Source: Pseudomonadota bacterium (lineage in GTDB: Bacteria > Pseudomonadota > Alphaproteobacteria > Rickettsiales > UBA1997). Taken from it: a stretch of DNA of 10,260 nucleotides. The notes under the pieces are model-generated. The model ran no database searches and had not been told where the DNA came from. It saw only the letters and a list, made by a program, of their open reading frames with translations. The translations under genes and the position numbers were made by a program. The DNA is taken from assembly GCA_009921385.1 (NCBI GenBank), contig RFXY01000020.1, positions 1-10,260 of the forward strand, read 5' to 3'. Below, in pieces: positions 1 to 6,152 of the stretch (position 1 is the first letter of the stretch; each line of letters starts with the position of its first letter).

Positions 1-23
1 ATGTTAATTGAAAATACAAAAAA

Positions 24-428
24 ATGCAACATTCTTTATATGAAACCGTTTTTATTGCTCGTCAAGATCTTTCAACAGATGATATCGAAGCATTAATTGG
101 CAAATTTTCTAAAATTATTACCGATGAAAAAGGTAAAATATCTTACGAATATTGGGGCCTTAGAACTTTAGCTTTTCCAATCAAAAAAAATAGTAAAGGT
201 CATTATATTCTTCTTAACATCACATCAACAAAGCAATCTGTTGCTGAATTAAGAAGAATAATGAGCTACAACGAAAACATTATTCGTTCTATGACTTTTG
301 CCGTTGCTTCTCACTCTCAAGAATCTTCTTTGTGTGTTAATATCAAAGATCCTAATGCTAAAAAAGAGAAAAAAGAAGAAAACAGCAATCTTGATCTCAT
401 CTTATCTCAAATTCAATTCGAGGCATAA
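24..428 (+). CDS. rpsF: 30S ribosomal protein uS6
   Basis: Ribosomal protein uS6 binds 16S rRNA in the platform of the small subunit as a partner of bS18. The 134-residue product opens with the family pattern YETVFIARQDLS, continues with the central YWGLRTLAFPIKK stretch and ends the fold around IMSYNENIIRSM, all typical of S6. The C-terminal tail after about residue 108 is lysine/glutamate rich and then hydrophobic, and is not part of the conserved core. The start at 24 is chosen because the conserved N-terminal strand begins about six residues later. Only 23 bases of leader are visible, so a promoter or an S6:S18 autoregulatory leader cannot be assessed. No Shine-Dalgarno sequence precedes the start. 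rpsR follows three bases after the stop, the normal rpsF-rpsR-rplI order. Confidence 0.95.
   Translation: MQHSLYETVFIARQDLSTDDIEALIGKFSKIITDEKGKISYEYWGLRTLAFPIKKNSKGHYILLNITSTKQSVAELRRIMSYNENIIRSMTFAVASHSQESSLCVNIKDPNAKKEKKEENSNLDLILSQIQFEA
420..423 (+). promoter_or_regulatory. Possible Shine-Dalgarno site of rpsR
   Basis: GAGG lies eight bases upstream of the rpsR ATG, inside the last codons of rpsF. It is the only reasonably convincing Shine-Dalgarno-like element found before any start codon in this window. It may be a chance result of the uS6 C-terminal codons. Confidence 0.35.
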
Positions 429-431
429 AAT

Positions 432-752
432 ATGACTACCAACAACAATACAGTTCGCAACATCAACACTCACGAAAATGAAAATACTTTTTTAAGAGTA
501 TCTTTGGTTAATCAGAGTGTATTCATCAGAAAGAAAAAAACTTGCCCACTAAAAAACTATCCTCTGTCTGAAATTAACTATAAAAATTTGAAATTACTTA
601 ACAAATTTTTATCTGAAAGAGGCAAAATTGTGCCAAGTCGCATTACCAATGTTGGTCTTAAAAAACAAAGAGCAATTGCTAGAGCAATCAAACATGCAAG
701 AAAACTAGCCTTAATTTCGCCAATCAAAAAAGATCTAAATTTTAATCAATAA
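432..752 (+). CDS. rpsR: 30S ribosomal protein bS18
   Basis: bS18 is a small-subunit protein that pairs with uS6 on the platform. The core starts near residue 32 with RKKKTCPL and contains INYKNLKLLNKFL and the family signature GKIVPSRITN, followed by KKQRAIARAIKHARKLALI. The 106-residue product is longer than the roughly 75-residue E. coli protein because of an Asn/Thr-rich N-terminal extension of about 30 residues. Alphaproteobacterial S18 proteins, including rickettsial ones as I recall them, also carry an N-terminal extension and a CPL motif in this place. There is no later ATG before the conserved core, so the start at 432 is kept. It lies in the ribosomal operon, three bases after rpsF and five bases before rplI. 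Confidence 0.95.
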   Translation: MTTNNNTVRNINTHENENTFLRVSLVNQSVFIRKKKTCPLKNYPLSEINYKNLKLLNKFLSERGKIVPSRITNVGLKKQRAIARAIKHARKLALISPIKKDLNFNQ

Positions 753-757
753 TATTT

Positions 758-1237
758 ATGAAAATTATTCTTACTGCAAATTCTAAATTAGGTAAAATTG
801 GCGATGTTGTTGTGGTTAAAAATGGTTATGCTAAAAATTTTCTCATCCCAAATAAAAAAGCGATTTGCTTAACAAAAGAAAATCAAAAAACATTCGAAGC
901 ACAAAAACATTTATACGAACAACAAAATGCTAATTCTATCGATTTAGCAAATTCTATCAAATCTGTTTTAGAGCAAAAAAATATCATTATCATCGAAAAT
1001 GCCTCTGATGACGGTCATTTATATGGTTCGGTCAATTCTACTTTGATTGCCAAAAAAATAAATGAAATTATCAATGGCAACAAAGTAGAAAGAAACAATA
1101 TTATCTTGCAAAAACCAATCAAAGAAGTGGGTCTTTATCAAATAAACCTAAACTTACATCCGGCTGTTGAAATTTTGGCAAAAGTAGTTGTTTCAAGAAG
1201 TGAATCAGAAGTTGCTTCTATGTTAGCAAATGCTTAA
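758..1237 (+). CDS. rplI: 50S ribosomal protein bL9
   Basis: bL9 binds 23S rRNA near the L1 stalk and reaches across the ribosome surface to help frame maintenance. The N-terminal RNA-binding domain is clear: MKIILTANSKLGKIGDVVVV, then KNGYAKNFLIPNKKA (about residues 21-35), the family signature. A charged, glutamine-rich helix links it to the C-terminal domain, with DGHLYGSVNSTLIAKKI near residue 87 and a closing strand around LHPAVEILAKVVV. At 159 residues it is close to full family length. It is the third gene of the rpsF-rpsR-rplI operon, and hisA follows after a 15-base gap. The start has no Shine-Dalgarno match; the leader reads AATATTT just before the ATG. Confidence 0.96.
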   Translation: MKIILTANSKLGKIGDVVVVKNGYAKNFLIPNKKAICLTKENQKTFEAQKHLYEQQNANSIDLANSIKSVLEQKNIIIIENASDDGHLYGSVNSTLIAKKINEIINGNKVERNNIILQKPIKEVGLYQINLNLHPAVEILAKVVVSRSESEVASMLANA

Positions 1238-1252
1238 CACATAAGCAAAACA

Positions 1253-1978
1253 ATGATTATATTTCCTGCTATAGATATCAAAGATTCTAAGTGTGTAAGG
1301 CTTGTTAAAGGCGATATGTCTGCTCCAACTGTTTTTAATCATTCTCCAGTTGAGCAGGCGATATACTTTGAAAATTCTGGTTTTAAATTTTTGCATGTTG
1401 TTGATCTAGACGGTGCCATTGCTGGTAAGTCTGTTAATTTTTCTGTCATCAAATCGATTGTTGAGGCGGTTAAAATACCAGTGCAGGTTGGTGGGGGCAT
1501 TCGTTCGTTGCAAGATATTGAAAAATTTTTATCAATTGGGGTTAATAGAATTATACTTGGCACCGTGGCTACCAAAGATCCAAAACTCGTTATCGATGCT
1601 TGTAAAAAATTTCCCGGAAAAATTGTTATTGGCATAGATGCCATCAACGGCTTTGTGGCAACCGACGGCTGGGTTAAAAGTAGCAAAATAAAAGATAGCG
1701 ACTTGGCCAAAAAATTTGAATATTGTGGCGCTTCTGCCATTATTTACACCAACATTGAAAAAGACGGCACTTTAAGCGGTCCAGATTATTTATCAACCCA
1801 CAATATTGCCAAAAACTTGTTAATACCCGTAATTATGTCGGGTGGCATTTCGTCTTTACACGACATTAAACAAGCTAAAAAATATGAAAAAGATGGCATA
1901 ATTGGTGTTATTGTTGGCAGGGCAATTTACGAGAAAAAAATTGAAATTAACGACTTGGTTCAACAATTTGTAAAATAA
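1253..1978 (+). CDS. hisA: ProFAR isomerase HisA (histidine biosynthesis)
   Basis: HisA is a cytoplasmic (beta/alpha)8-barrel enzyme that isomerises ProFAR to PRFAR, the fourth step of histidine synthesis; HisF/HisH use the product. The 241-residue product has normal length and all key features: the N-terminal FPAIDIKDSKCVRL with catalytic Asp8, VVDLDGA, the phosphate-binding GGGIR (residues 80-84) and SGGIS (196-200), and the second catalytic Asp129 in GIDA. In the TDI.rDGTL motif the Asp after Thr166 is Asn (TNIEKDGTLSGP). That position also varies in known HisA proteins, so I do not read it as inactivation. HisF is the main alternative, but the FPAIDIK start and the KDGTLSGP motif favour HisA. 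No other his gene is in the window. It may be read through from the ribosomal operon 15 bases upstream. Confidence 0.93.
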   Translation: MIIFPAIDIKDSKCVRLVKGDMSAPTVFNHSPVEQAIYFENSGFKFLHVVDLDGAIAGKSVNFSVIKSIVEAVKIPVQVGGGIRSLQDIEKFLSIGVNRIILGTVATKDPKLVIDACKKFPGKIVIGIDAINGFVATDGWVKSSKIKDSDLAKKFEYCGASAIIYTNIEKDGTLSGPDYLSTHNIAKNLLIPVIMSGGISSLHDIKQAKKYEKDGIIGVIVGRAIYEKKIEINDLVQQFVK

Positions 1979-2033
1979 AAAATTATTGAGCTAAATTTTC
2001 TTTTAACACACACTTTAAACCAATCAAAATTTT

Positions 2034-2315
2034 ATGTCAAAACTACCTAAAATAGCTCAAAATAGCCCATTTGCAATTGAAGTTGAGGCTGGTAAAAAAT
2101 ATTCTTGGTGTTCTTGTGGCTTGTCGGCAAAACAGCCTTTTTGTGATGGAGCTCATAAAGCCTTTAAAAATCCAGATGGCTCTAGTGTGATGAAATCTGT
2201 AGCTTTCGTAGCCGAAAAAAATGAAACTCTATATTTTTGCGGTTGTAAACATAGCTCTCACCCAATTTTATGCGATGGTTCTCATGCAAAACTAACACAA
2301 AATGAGCAAGAATAA
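2034..2315 (+). CDS. Dual CDGSH-type iron-sulfur protein
   Basis: This 93-residue protein contains two CDGSH zinc-finger-like domains, each expected to hold one [2Fe-2S] cluster with three Cys and one His. The first is CSCGLSAKQPFCDGAH (ligands Cys26, Cys28, Cys37, His41). The second is CGCKHSSHPILCDGSH (Cys69, Cys71, Cys80, His84). All eight ligands are present. Two motifs in one chain without a membrane anchor match the CISD3/MiNT-like branch rather than membrane-anchored mitoNEET. Such proteins are linked to cluster storage or transfer and redox sensing, but the job of this one is not known. It is preceded by a 55-base spacer after hisA. Its last 14 bases overlap the start of the ABC exporter gene, so the two are probably translationally coupled. 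Confidence 0.88.
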   Translation: MSKLPKIAQNSPFAIEVEAGKKYSWCSCGLSAKQPFCDGAHKAFKNPDGSSVMKSVAFVAEKNETLYFCGCKHSSHPILCDGSHAKLTQNEQE

Positions 2316-4008
2316 AGAAAAATCTTTTGGCTTATGGTCTTTGTTGCCATATTTTTTGCCTTATAGAAAAAAAGTTATTTTAGCATTTGTTGCTTTATTT
2401 ACTACTGCGATAATGGTTTTGTTTTTTGGTAAAGCCATTAAATATCTTATCGATTATGGTTTTAATCGTGTCGATCCCCATCTTAACTTGATGATTATTA
2501 TTTTTGTTTTGGCGGTTTTTGTTTTGGCGGTTGCTGGTTATTATCGTTCTTTTCTTATCAATTCTGTTGCCGAAAATGTTATTAACGACATGAAGCAAAA
2601 ATTATATGCTCATATTTTAACTTTTTCTCCAGATTTTTTTACCAATGCCAAAACTGGCGACATTATTTCTAGGCTCACCGTTGATACTATTATAATTTAT
2701 AACATTATCAGCAACACTGTTTCATTTTTTTTACGCAATTTAGTGTTGTTTCTTGGTGGTTTATTATTTTTATTTCTCACCAATACCAAGTTGAGTTTGG
2801 TGGCTTTTTTAGTTATTTTGTTGGCGGTTTTGCCTATTATTTTTATTGCTGCCCATATCGAAGAAAGCTTAAACGGCATTCAAACCATTCAAGCCTATTT
2901 GTGTGAAAACCGCGAAATCGCTAATTTTAATCAACACAGCAATAATGCGGTTAACTCTTCTTTAAACAAAATACATTTAAAGGCTTTGTTGGTTGCTTTG
3001 GTTATCGCCATTTCTTTTGGGGCGGTTTCTGTCATCATTTTAGTTGGTGGGCACGATGTTTTGTCGGGCAAAATAACCGCAGGCGAGTTGTTGTCTTTCT
3101 TGTTTTATGCTGTTCTGATGGCAACTTCTTTGGTTGGTTTAAGTCAAATTTTTAGTCAAATACAAACTGCTAGCGGCTCTTTGATGCGAATTGGCGAACT
3201 GTTGGCAATAAAACCAAATTTTCCAACAACACAAAATAATGGCAACGAACATAACATTGCCATTTCAACACCAATTGATATTAATTTCTCGCAAGTCGGC
3301 TTTCATTATTTAGAAAAAACTCAACAAAATATTTTAACCGATTTTAATCTAAACATTAATTACGGTGAAAAAATTGGCATTGTTGGTTTGAGCGGTTCGG
3401 GCAAAAGCACAATTTTGCAGTTATTGCTAAGGTTTCAACAAGTAACTAGTGGGCAAATATTGTTAAATAATCACAACATCAACGATTTACCACTTGCTTT
3501 GCTGAGAGAGCAATTTGCCTATATTTCTCAAAACTGCTTTATTTTTTCGGGCAGTGTTTTTGAAAATATCTCTTATGTCAACAAAAACATTACTAAACAG
3601 CAAGTTTTGTCTTTGGTTGAAAACACTCCTGCTTTGCATTTTATTTTAGATTTTAAAGACGGCATTGATACTTTGGTGGGCGAAAAAGGTGTGAAAATTT
3701 CTGGTGGCGAAAGGCAACGAATTGCTTTGGCAAGGGCAATTATCAAAGATTCTCCCATATTGCTTCTCGATGAAATAACCTCGGCTCTTGATAATCAAAA
3801 TCAAAAACTAGTTATGCAGTCAATTAATCAATTGGCAAATCACAAAACCGTAATCACTGTAGCTCATCGTTTATCTTTTTTAAGCAATTGTCAAAAAATT
3901 GCCTTTATCCATCAAGGTAAAATAGTAGAATACGGCGAACATCAAGAATTGCTGGCTTTAAATGGTTTTTACCGCAAAATGTTTGATGCCGACATCAATT
4001 TCAACTAA
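2302..4008 (+). CDS. MsbA-like ABC exporter with internal shortening
   Basis: This is a half-transporter with a fused membrane domain and ATPase domain (568 residues), of the bacterial ABCB/MsbA-like exporter type; it would act as a dimer in the inner membrane. The membrane part spans about residues 1-310, with TM1 near 24-45 and TM2 near 63-80. The ATPase has Walker A GLSGSGKST (362-370), signature SGGERQ (467-472), Walker B ILLLDE with Asp490 and Glu491, and H-loop His522. The substrate cannot be read from the sequence; lipid, lipid A or peptide are all possible. The TM4 cytoplasmic extension looks about 18 residues short: PIIF is followed almost at once by AHIEESLNGIQTIQAY. The ATPase motifs are intact. 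It overlaps the CDGSH gene by 14 bases, and serS follows nine bases after its stop. Confidence 0.88.
   Translation: MSKNKEKSFGLWSLLPYFLPYRKKVILAFVALFTTAIMVLFFGKAIKYLIDYGFNRVDPHLNLMIIIFVLAVFVLAVAGYYRSFLINSVAENVINDMKQKLYAHILTFSPDFFTNAKTGDIISRLTVDTIIIYNIISNTVSFFLRNLVLFLGGLLFLFLTNTKLSLVAFLVILLAVLPIIFIAAHIEESLNGIQTIQAYLCENREIANFNQHSNNAVNSSLNKIHLKALLVALVIAISFGAVSVIILVGGHDVLSGKITAGELLSFLFYAVLMATSLVGLSQIFSQIQTASGSLMRIGELLAIKPNFPTTQNNGNEHNIAISTPIDINFSQVGFHYLEKTQQNILTDFNLNINYGEKIGIVGLSGSGKSTILQLLLRFQQVTSGQILLNNHNINDLPLALLREQFAYISQNCFIFSGSVFENISYVNKNITKQQVLSLVENTPALHFILDFKDGIDTLVGEKGVKISGGERQRIALARAIIKDSPILLLDEITSALDNQNQKLVMQSINQLANHKTVITVAHRLSFLSNCQKIAFIHQGKIVEYGEHQELLALNGFYRKMFDADINFN
2501..2530 (+). 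repeat. Perfect 15-base tandem duplication in the exporter
   Basis: The unit TTTTTGTTTTGGCGG occurs twice, head to tail and without mismatch. Fifteen bases keep the frame, so the protein reads FVLAV-FVLAV in TM2. The overall length of this segment still seems near the family norm. Confidence 0.85.
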
Positions 4009-4017
4009 TATTTCATT

Positions 4018-5283
4018 ATGATAAATTTACAATATGTTTGTCAAAATCCGCAAAATTTTGATGTGGCAATGAAAAATCGCAACAGTAATTTTTCTGCCCA
4101 ACAAATTATCGATCTAAATTACCAGCGAAAACAACAAACACAAGCAATTCAAGAGTTGCAAGCCAAAAAAAACAGCATTGTCAACAATATTGCCATTGCT
4201 AAAAAACAACAAAATCAACAACAGGCAAATGTTTTGTCAGAAGAGGTAAAAGCAATTAACGATGAAATAAAATTATTGCAACAACAAAACAATATCGAAC
4301 AAGAACTAGAAAATTTATTATTGCAAATCCCTAATTTACCAGAAGATTCTGTGCCGATTGGCACTTCAGAAGAGCAAAATGTGTTCATAGAAACCTTTGG
4401 CGAGATCAGAAAATATAATTTCACTCCGCTTGCTCACGATGAAATTGGTAAAAACCTCAAAATGCTTGATTTTGAGCAATCTGCCCTAATGTCGGGGGCG
4501 AGATTTTCAACTCTTAGCGGTGCCTTGGCAAATCTCGAGCGGGCTTTATCAAATTTTATGCTCGATATCGCTTTAAGTTATTATTATTGCGAAGTTTCCC
4601 CGCCAAATATTGTTAAAAAAGAAGCGATGTTAAGAGCTGGGCAATTGCCAAAATTTGCCCAAGAAGCCTTTAAAACCGAAGATGATTATTGGCTAATTCC
4701 AACTAGTGAAGTTTCTTTAGTTAATTTGGTTGCCAACAAAATACTCGATGTTAAGCAATTGCCACTACGATTTGTCGCCTACACTCCGTGTTTTCGTCAA
4801 GAGGCAGGGGCCGCAGGTAAAGACACTAAAGGCATGATTCGTCAGCATCAATTTAAAAAAGTTGAACTAGTTTCAATTACCACCGCTCAAAATTCGCAAG
4901 AAGAGCACGAAAGAATGACAAAAATAGCTTGCACGGTGTTGCAAAAACTTGGCTTGCCGTTTCGAAAAGTTTTGCTTTGCACTGGCGATATGGGTTTTTG
5001 TGCCCAAAAAACCTACGACCTAGAGGTTTGGTTGCCTTCGCAAAATAAATATCGTGAAATTTCTAGCTGTTCTAACTGTGGCGATTTTCAGGCAAGAAGG
5101 GCGAACATTAAATATAAACAAGACAACAATAATTTTTTTGCCCACACTCTCAACGGCTCTTCTTTGGCGGTGGGCCGAACTTTGGTGGCTATTTTAGAAA
5201 ACTATCAAAATCAAGATGGTTCGGTTGAGGTGCCAGAGGCTTTGCAAGCTTATTTGCAAGGTTTAAAAAAAATTACTTGCTAA
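4018..5283 (+). CDS. serS: Seryl-tRNA synthetase
   Basis: SerRS charges tRNA-Ser with serine in the cytoplasm; it is a homodimeric class II enzyme. The N-terminal region (about residues 28-105) is a Gln/Lys-rich antiparallel coiled-coil arm that contacts the tRNA long variable arm. It is followed by the family phrase LLLQIPNLPEDSVPIG. The catalytic domain shows the serine-binding TSE (residues 229-231), class II motif 2 beginning FRQEAGAAGKDTKG with Arg260, and motif 3 GSSLAVGRTLVAILENYQ with Arg387 and Glu394. At 421 residues it has normal length. The ATG at 4018 gives the expected N-terminus (MINLQYVCQNPQ). It starts nine bases after the exporter gene, with no Shine-Dalgarno sequence. The gene is complete and I see no defect. 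Confidence 0.96.
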   Translation: MINLQYVCQNPQNFDVAMKNRNSNFSAQQIIDLNYQRKQQTQAIQELQAKKNSIVNNIAIAKKQQNQQQANVLSEEVKAINDEIKLLQQQNNIEQELENLLLQIPNLPEDSVPIGTSEEQNVFIETFGEIRKYNFTPLAHDEIGKNLKMLDFEQSALMSGARFSTLSGALANLERALSNFMLDIALSYYYCEVSPPNIVKKEAMLRAGQLPKFAQEAFKTEDDYWLIPTSEVSLVNLVANKILDVKQLPLRFVAYTPCFRQEAGAAGKDTKGMIRQHQFKKVELVSITTAQNSQEEHERMTKIACTVLQKLGLPFRKVLLCTGDMGFCAQKTYDLEVWLPSQNKYREISSCSNCGDFQARRANIKYKQDNNNFFAHTLNGSSLAVGRTLVAILENYQNQDGSVEVPEALQAYLQGLKKITC

Positions 5284-5313
5284 TTATTTATTTACGATTA
5301 AAATAAATTTTTT

Positions 5314-5329
5314 AACCTCGAAATAGGTT
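5314..5329 (+). terminator. Weak hairpin after serS, possible terminator
   Basis: AACCT (5314-5318) can pair with AGGTT (5325-5329) around a six-base loop, followed by three further Ts. It lies in the 77-base spacer between serS and rpsT. The stem is only five base pairs, so termination activity is uncertain. Confidence 0.3.
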
Positions 5330-5360
5330 TTTAGAATAATACCAAATTGATAATTTTAAT

Positions 5361-5630
5361 ATGGCAAACACTAAGTCGGCACAAAAAGCCTTAAGAGCAA
5401 GCGAAAGAAAAAATGTTGTTAACACTTCTAGAATTAATCGCATCAGAACTTTTATTAAAAAAGTAGACCTTGCAATTAAAAATCAAGACAAACAAAAAGC
5501 TTTAGAGGCTTTTAAAAATCTTGAGCCAGAAATTTCTAGAGGTGTAAGCAAAAAAGTTATTAAACTTAACACAGCTTCACGCAAGCTTTCTAGATTGTTT
5601 TCGGCAATCAAAAAAATCGAACAAAAATAG
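5361..5630 (+). CDS. rpsT: 30S ribosomal protein bS20
   Basis: bS20 is a small, all-helical protein that binds the 5' domain and helix 44 of 16S rRNA during 30S assembly. The 89-residue product begins MANTKSAQKALRASERKNVVN, the usual S20 opening (ANxKSAxKRxRxxxK), and continues with NRIRTFIKKVDLAI. The C-terminal part KKVIKLNTASRKLSRLFSAIKK matches the conserved basic helix. Length is normal. The start follows the AT-rich leader TAATTTTAAT with no Shine-Dalgarno sequence. rpmH starts 26 bases downstream, so the two are probably co-transcribed. Confidence 0.95.
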   Translation: MANTKSAQKALRASERKNVVNTSRINRIRTFIKKVDLAIKNQDKQKALEAFKNLEPEISRGVSKKVIKLNTASRKLSRLFSAIKKIEQK

Positions 5631-5656
5631 TATTCAATTTTTAACATCATCATCCT

Positions 5657-5791
5657 ATGAAAAGAACTTGGCAACCTAGTAAAATCGTACGTAAAAGAAG
5701 ACACGGTTTTCGTTCTCGCATGGCAACCGCCAACGGCAGAAGAGTGCTTTCTCGCAGAAGATTTAAAGGCAGAGAATCTTTGTCTGTTTAA
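5657..5791 (+). CDS. rpmH: 50S ribosomal protein bL34
   Basis: bL34 is the smallest conserved large-subunit protein; it binds 23S rRNA. The product is 44 residues. It opens [20 protein letters not shown] and continues [24 protein letters not shown], which is the whole family signature with almost no variation. The start ATG follows the leader CATCATCATCCT. The TAA stop (5789-5791) lies inside the left arm of a hairpin that ends at 5819. In most bacteria rpmH is directly followed by rnpA. Here 361 bases with a repeat block separate them. Confidence 0.97.
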   Translation: MKRTWQPSKIVRKRRHGFRSRMATANGRRVLSRRRFKGRESLSV

Positions 5792-5819
5792 CATTAGCAA
5801 ATTTTTTTGCAAATGTTAA
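5788..5819 (+). terminator. Long hairpin at the rpmH stop, possible terminator
   Basis: TTAACATTAGCAAA (5788-5801) pairs with TTTGCAAATGTTAA (5806-5819), giving 13 base pairs with one A-A mismatch and a TTTT loop. The stem is AT-rich and contains the rpmH stop codon. There is no T tract after the right arm, so it is not a textbook intrinsic terminator. It may terminate or attenuate transcription, or protect the 3' end of the rpsT-rpmH mRNA. Confidence 0.45.
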
Positions 5820-5970
5820 CTATTTGCACCAATTAAAAACGCACTTTGATCTAAATTACACTTCCTTTGGAAGGGGTAGATTTTTCCATAAGCGATTAGC
5901 CCTACGGAAAAAGACCAAGGTCGTGTTGGGAGGCGATCGCAGATGGTTTTTCGAGTAGATCTTACCGTGG

Positions 5971-6042
5971 CTTGCCGACATTACCCCGTCGGCTTTCGGT
6001 CGACACCCCTTCTGCAAGAAGGAGAATTCTGACCGAGAACTG
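5971..6042. repeat. 72-base repeat, copy A
   Basis: The unit begins CTTGCCGACATTACCCC and ends GAGAACTG. It contains GCCGAC (5974-5979), GTCGGC (5988-5993) and GGTCGAC (5998-6004). The middle arm can pair with either neighbour, so two alternative hairpins exist. A second hairpin is CCTTCT-GCA-AGAAGG (6008-6022), a perfect six-base stem. Copy B follows directly. Confidence 0.8.
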
Positions 6043-6112
6043 CTCCCGACACTACCCCGCCGGCTATCGCAGGCACCACTTGCTACAAGAAGGGGTAATT
6101 TAGATCGAACTG
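6043..6112. repeat. 72-base repeat, copy B
   Basis: This copy is in direct orientation immediately after copy A, beginning CTCCCGACACTACCCC and ending CGAACTG. Its hairpins are GCCGGC/GCAGGC (6059-6064 with 6069-6074, one mismatch, loop TATC) and CTTG-CTA-CAAG (6079-6089). Differences from copy A often fall in stems, as in a family of diverged palindromic repeats. Confidence 0.78.
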
Positions 6113-6119
6113 TGTATAA
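6111..6119 (-). other. Single DnaA-box-like nonamer
   Basis: TGTGTATAA is the reverse complement of TTATACACA and fits the DnaA box consensus TTATNCACA. It lies between the repeat block and rnpA, next to an AT-rich stretch (6121-6152). rpmH-rnpA lies near the origin in many bacteria. One box without a cluster is weak evidence for an origin. Confidence 0.2.
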
Positions 6120-6152
6120 GTTAAAATCTGTTGTTTTTAATATAAATATATT

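Larger units (their letters stand above)
5848..6112. repeat. GC-rich palindromic repeat block between rpmH and rnpA
   Basis: This block fills most of the gap between rpmH and rnpA. Its ends are inverted: GATCTAAATTAC at 5848-5859 and GTAATTTAGATC at 6095-6106, twelve perfect pairs. Inside, in order, are hairpin CTTCC-TTT-GGAAG (5861-5873), a TTTTTCC/GGAAAAA pair (5881-5887 with 5906-5912), GACCAAGGTC (5913-5922), the palindrome GCGATCGC (5933-5940), and two head-to-tail copies of a 72-base repeat. Counting bases 5961-6090 gives 76 G or C out of 130, far above the flanks. I find no tRNA, rRNA, RNase P RNA, SRP RNA or long ORF. It could be a dispersed palindromic element of the genome, or transcribed as a structured RNA. 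Confidence 0.8.

Noticed and set aside
1..96. 31-codon frame starting with the ATG at base 1
   Set aside because: It overlaps rpsF in another frame and encodes nothing recognisable; the real gene starts at 24.
1339..1740. 133-codon minus-strand frame within hisA
   Set aside because: It is fully antisense to a conserved hisA and has no recognisable domain.
1745..1765. TNIEKDG in HisA as an inactivating Asp-to-Asn change
   Set aside because: This position varies among HisA proteins (for example Glu in Thermotoga, as I recall), and the catalytic Asp8 and Asp129 and Thr166 are present.
1979..1999. Hairpin AAAATT/AATTTT after hisA as a terminator
   Set aside because: The stem is six A-T pairs around a nine-base loop with no T tract; too weak to call.
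5483..5812. 109-codon open frame on the minus strand across rpsT and rpmH
   Set aside because: It lies antisense to two unmistakable ribosomal protein genes and matches no family; it is a shadow frame.
5848..6112. CRISPR array
   Set aside because: The copies abut with no spacers, are 70-72 bases long and are diverged from each other.
5848..6112. tRNA, RNase P RNA, SRP RNA or tmRNA gene
   Set aside because: No T-loop GTTCRA/D-loop arrangement, no SRP Alu/GGAAGCA-type core and no RNase P conserved segments could be found.
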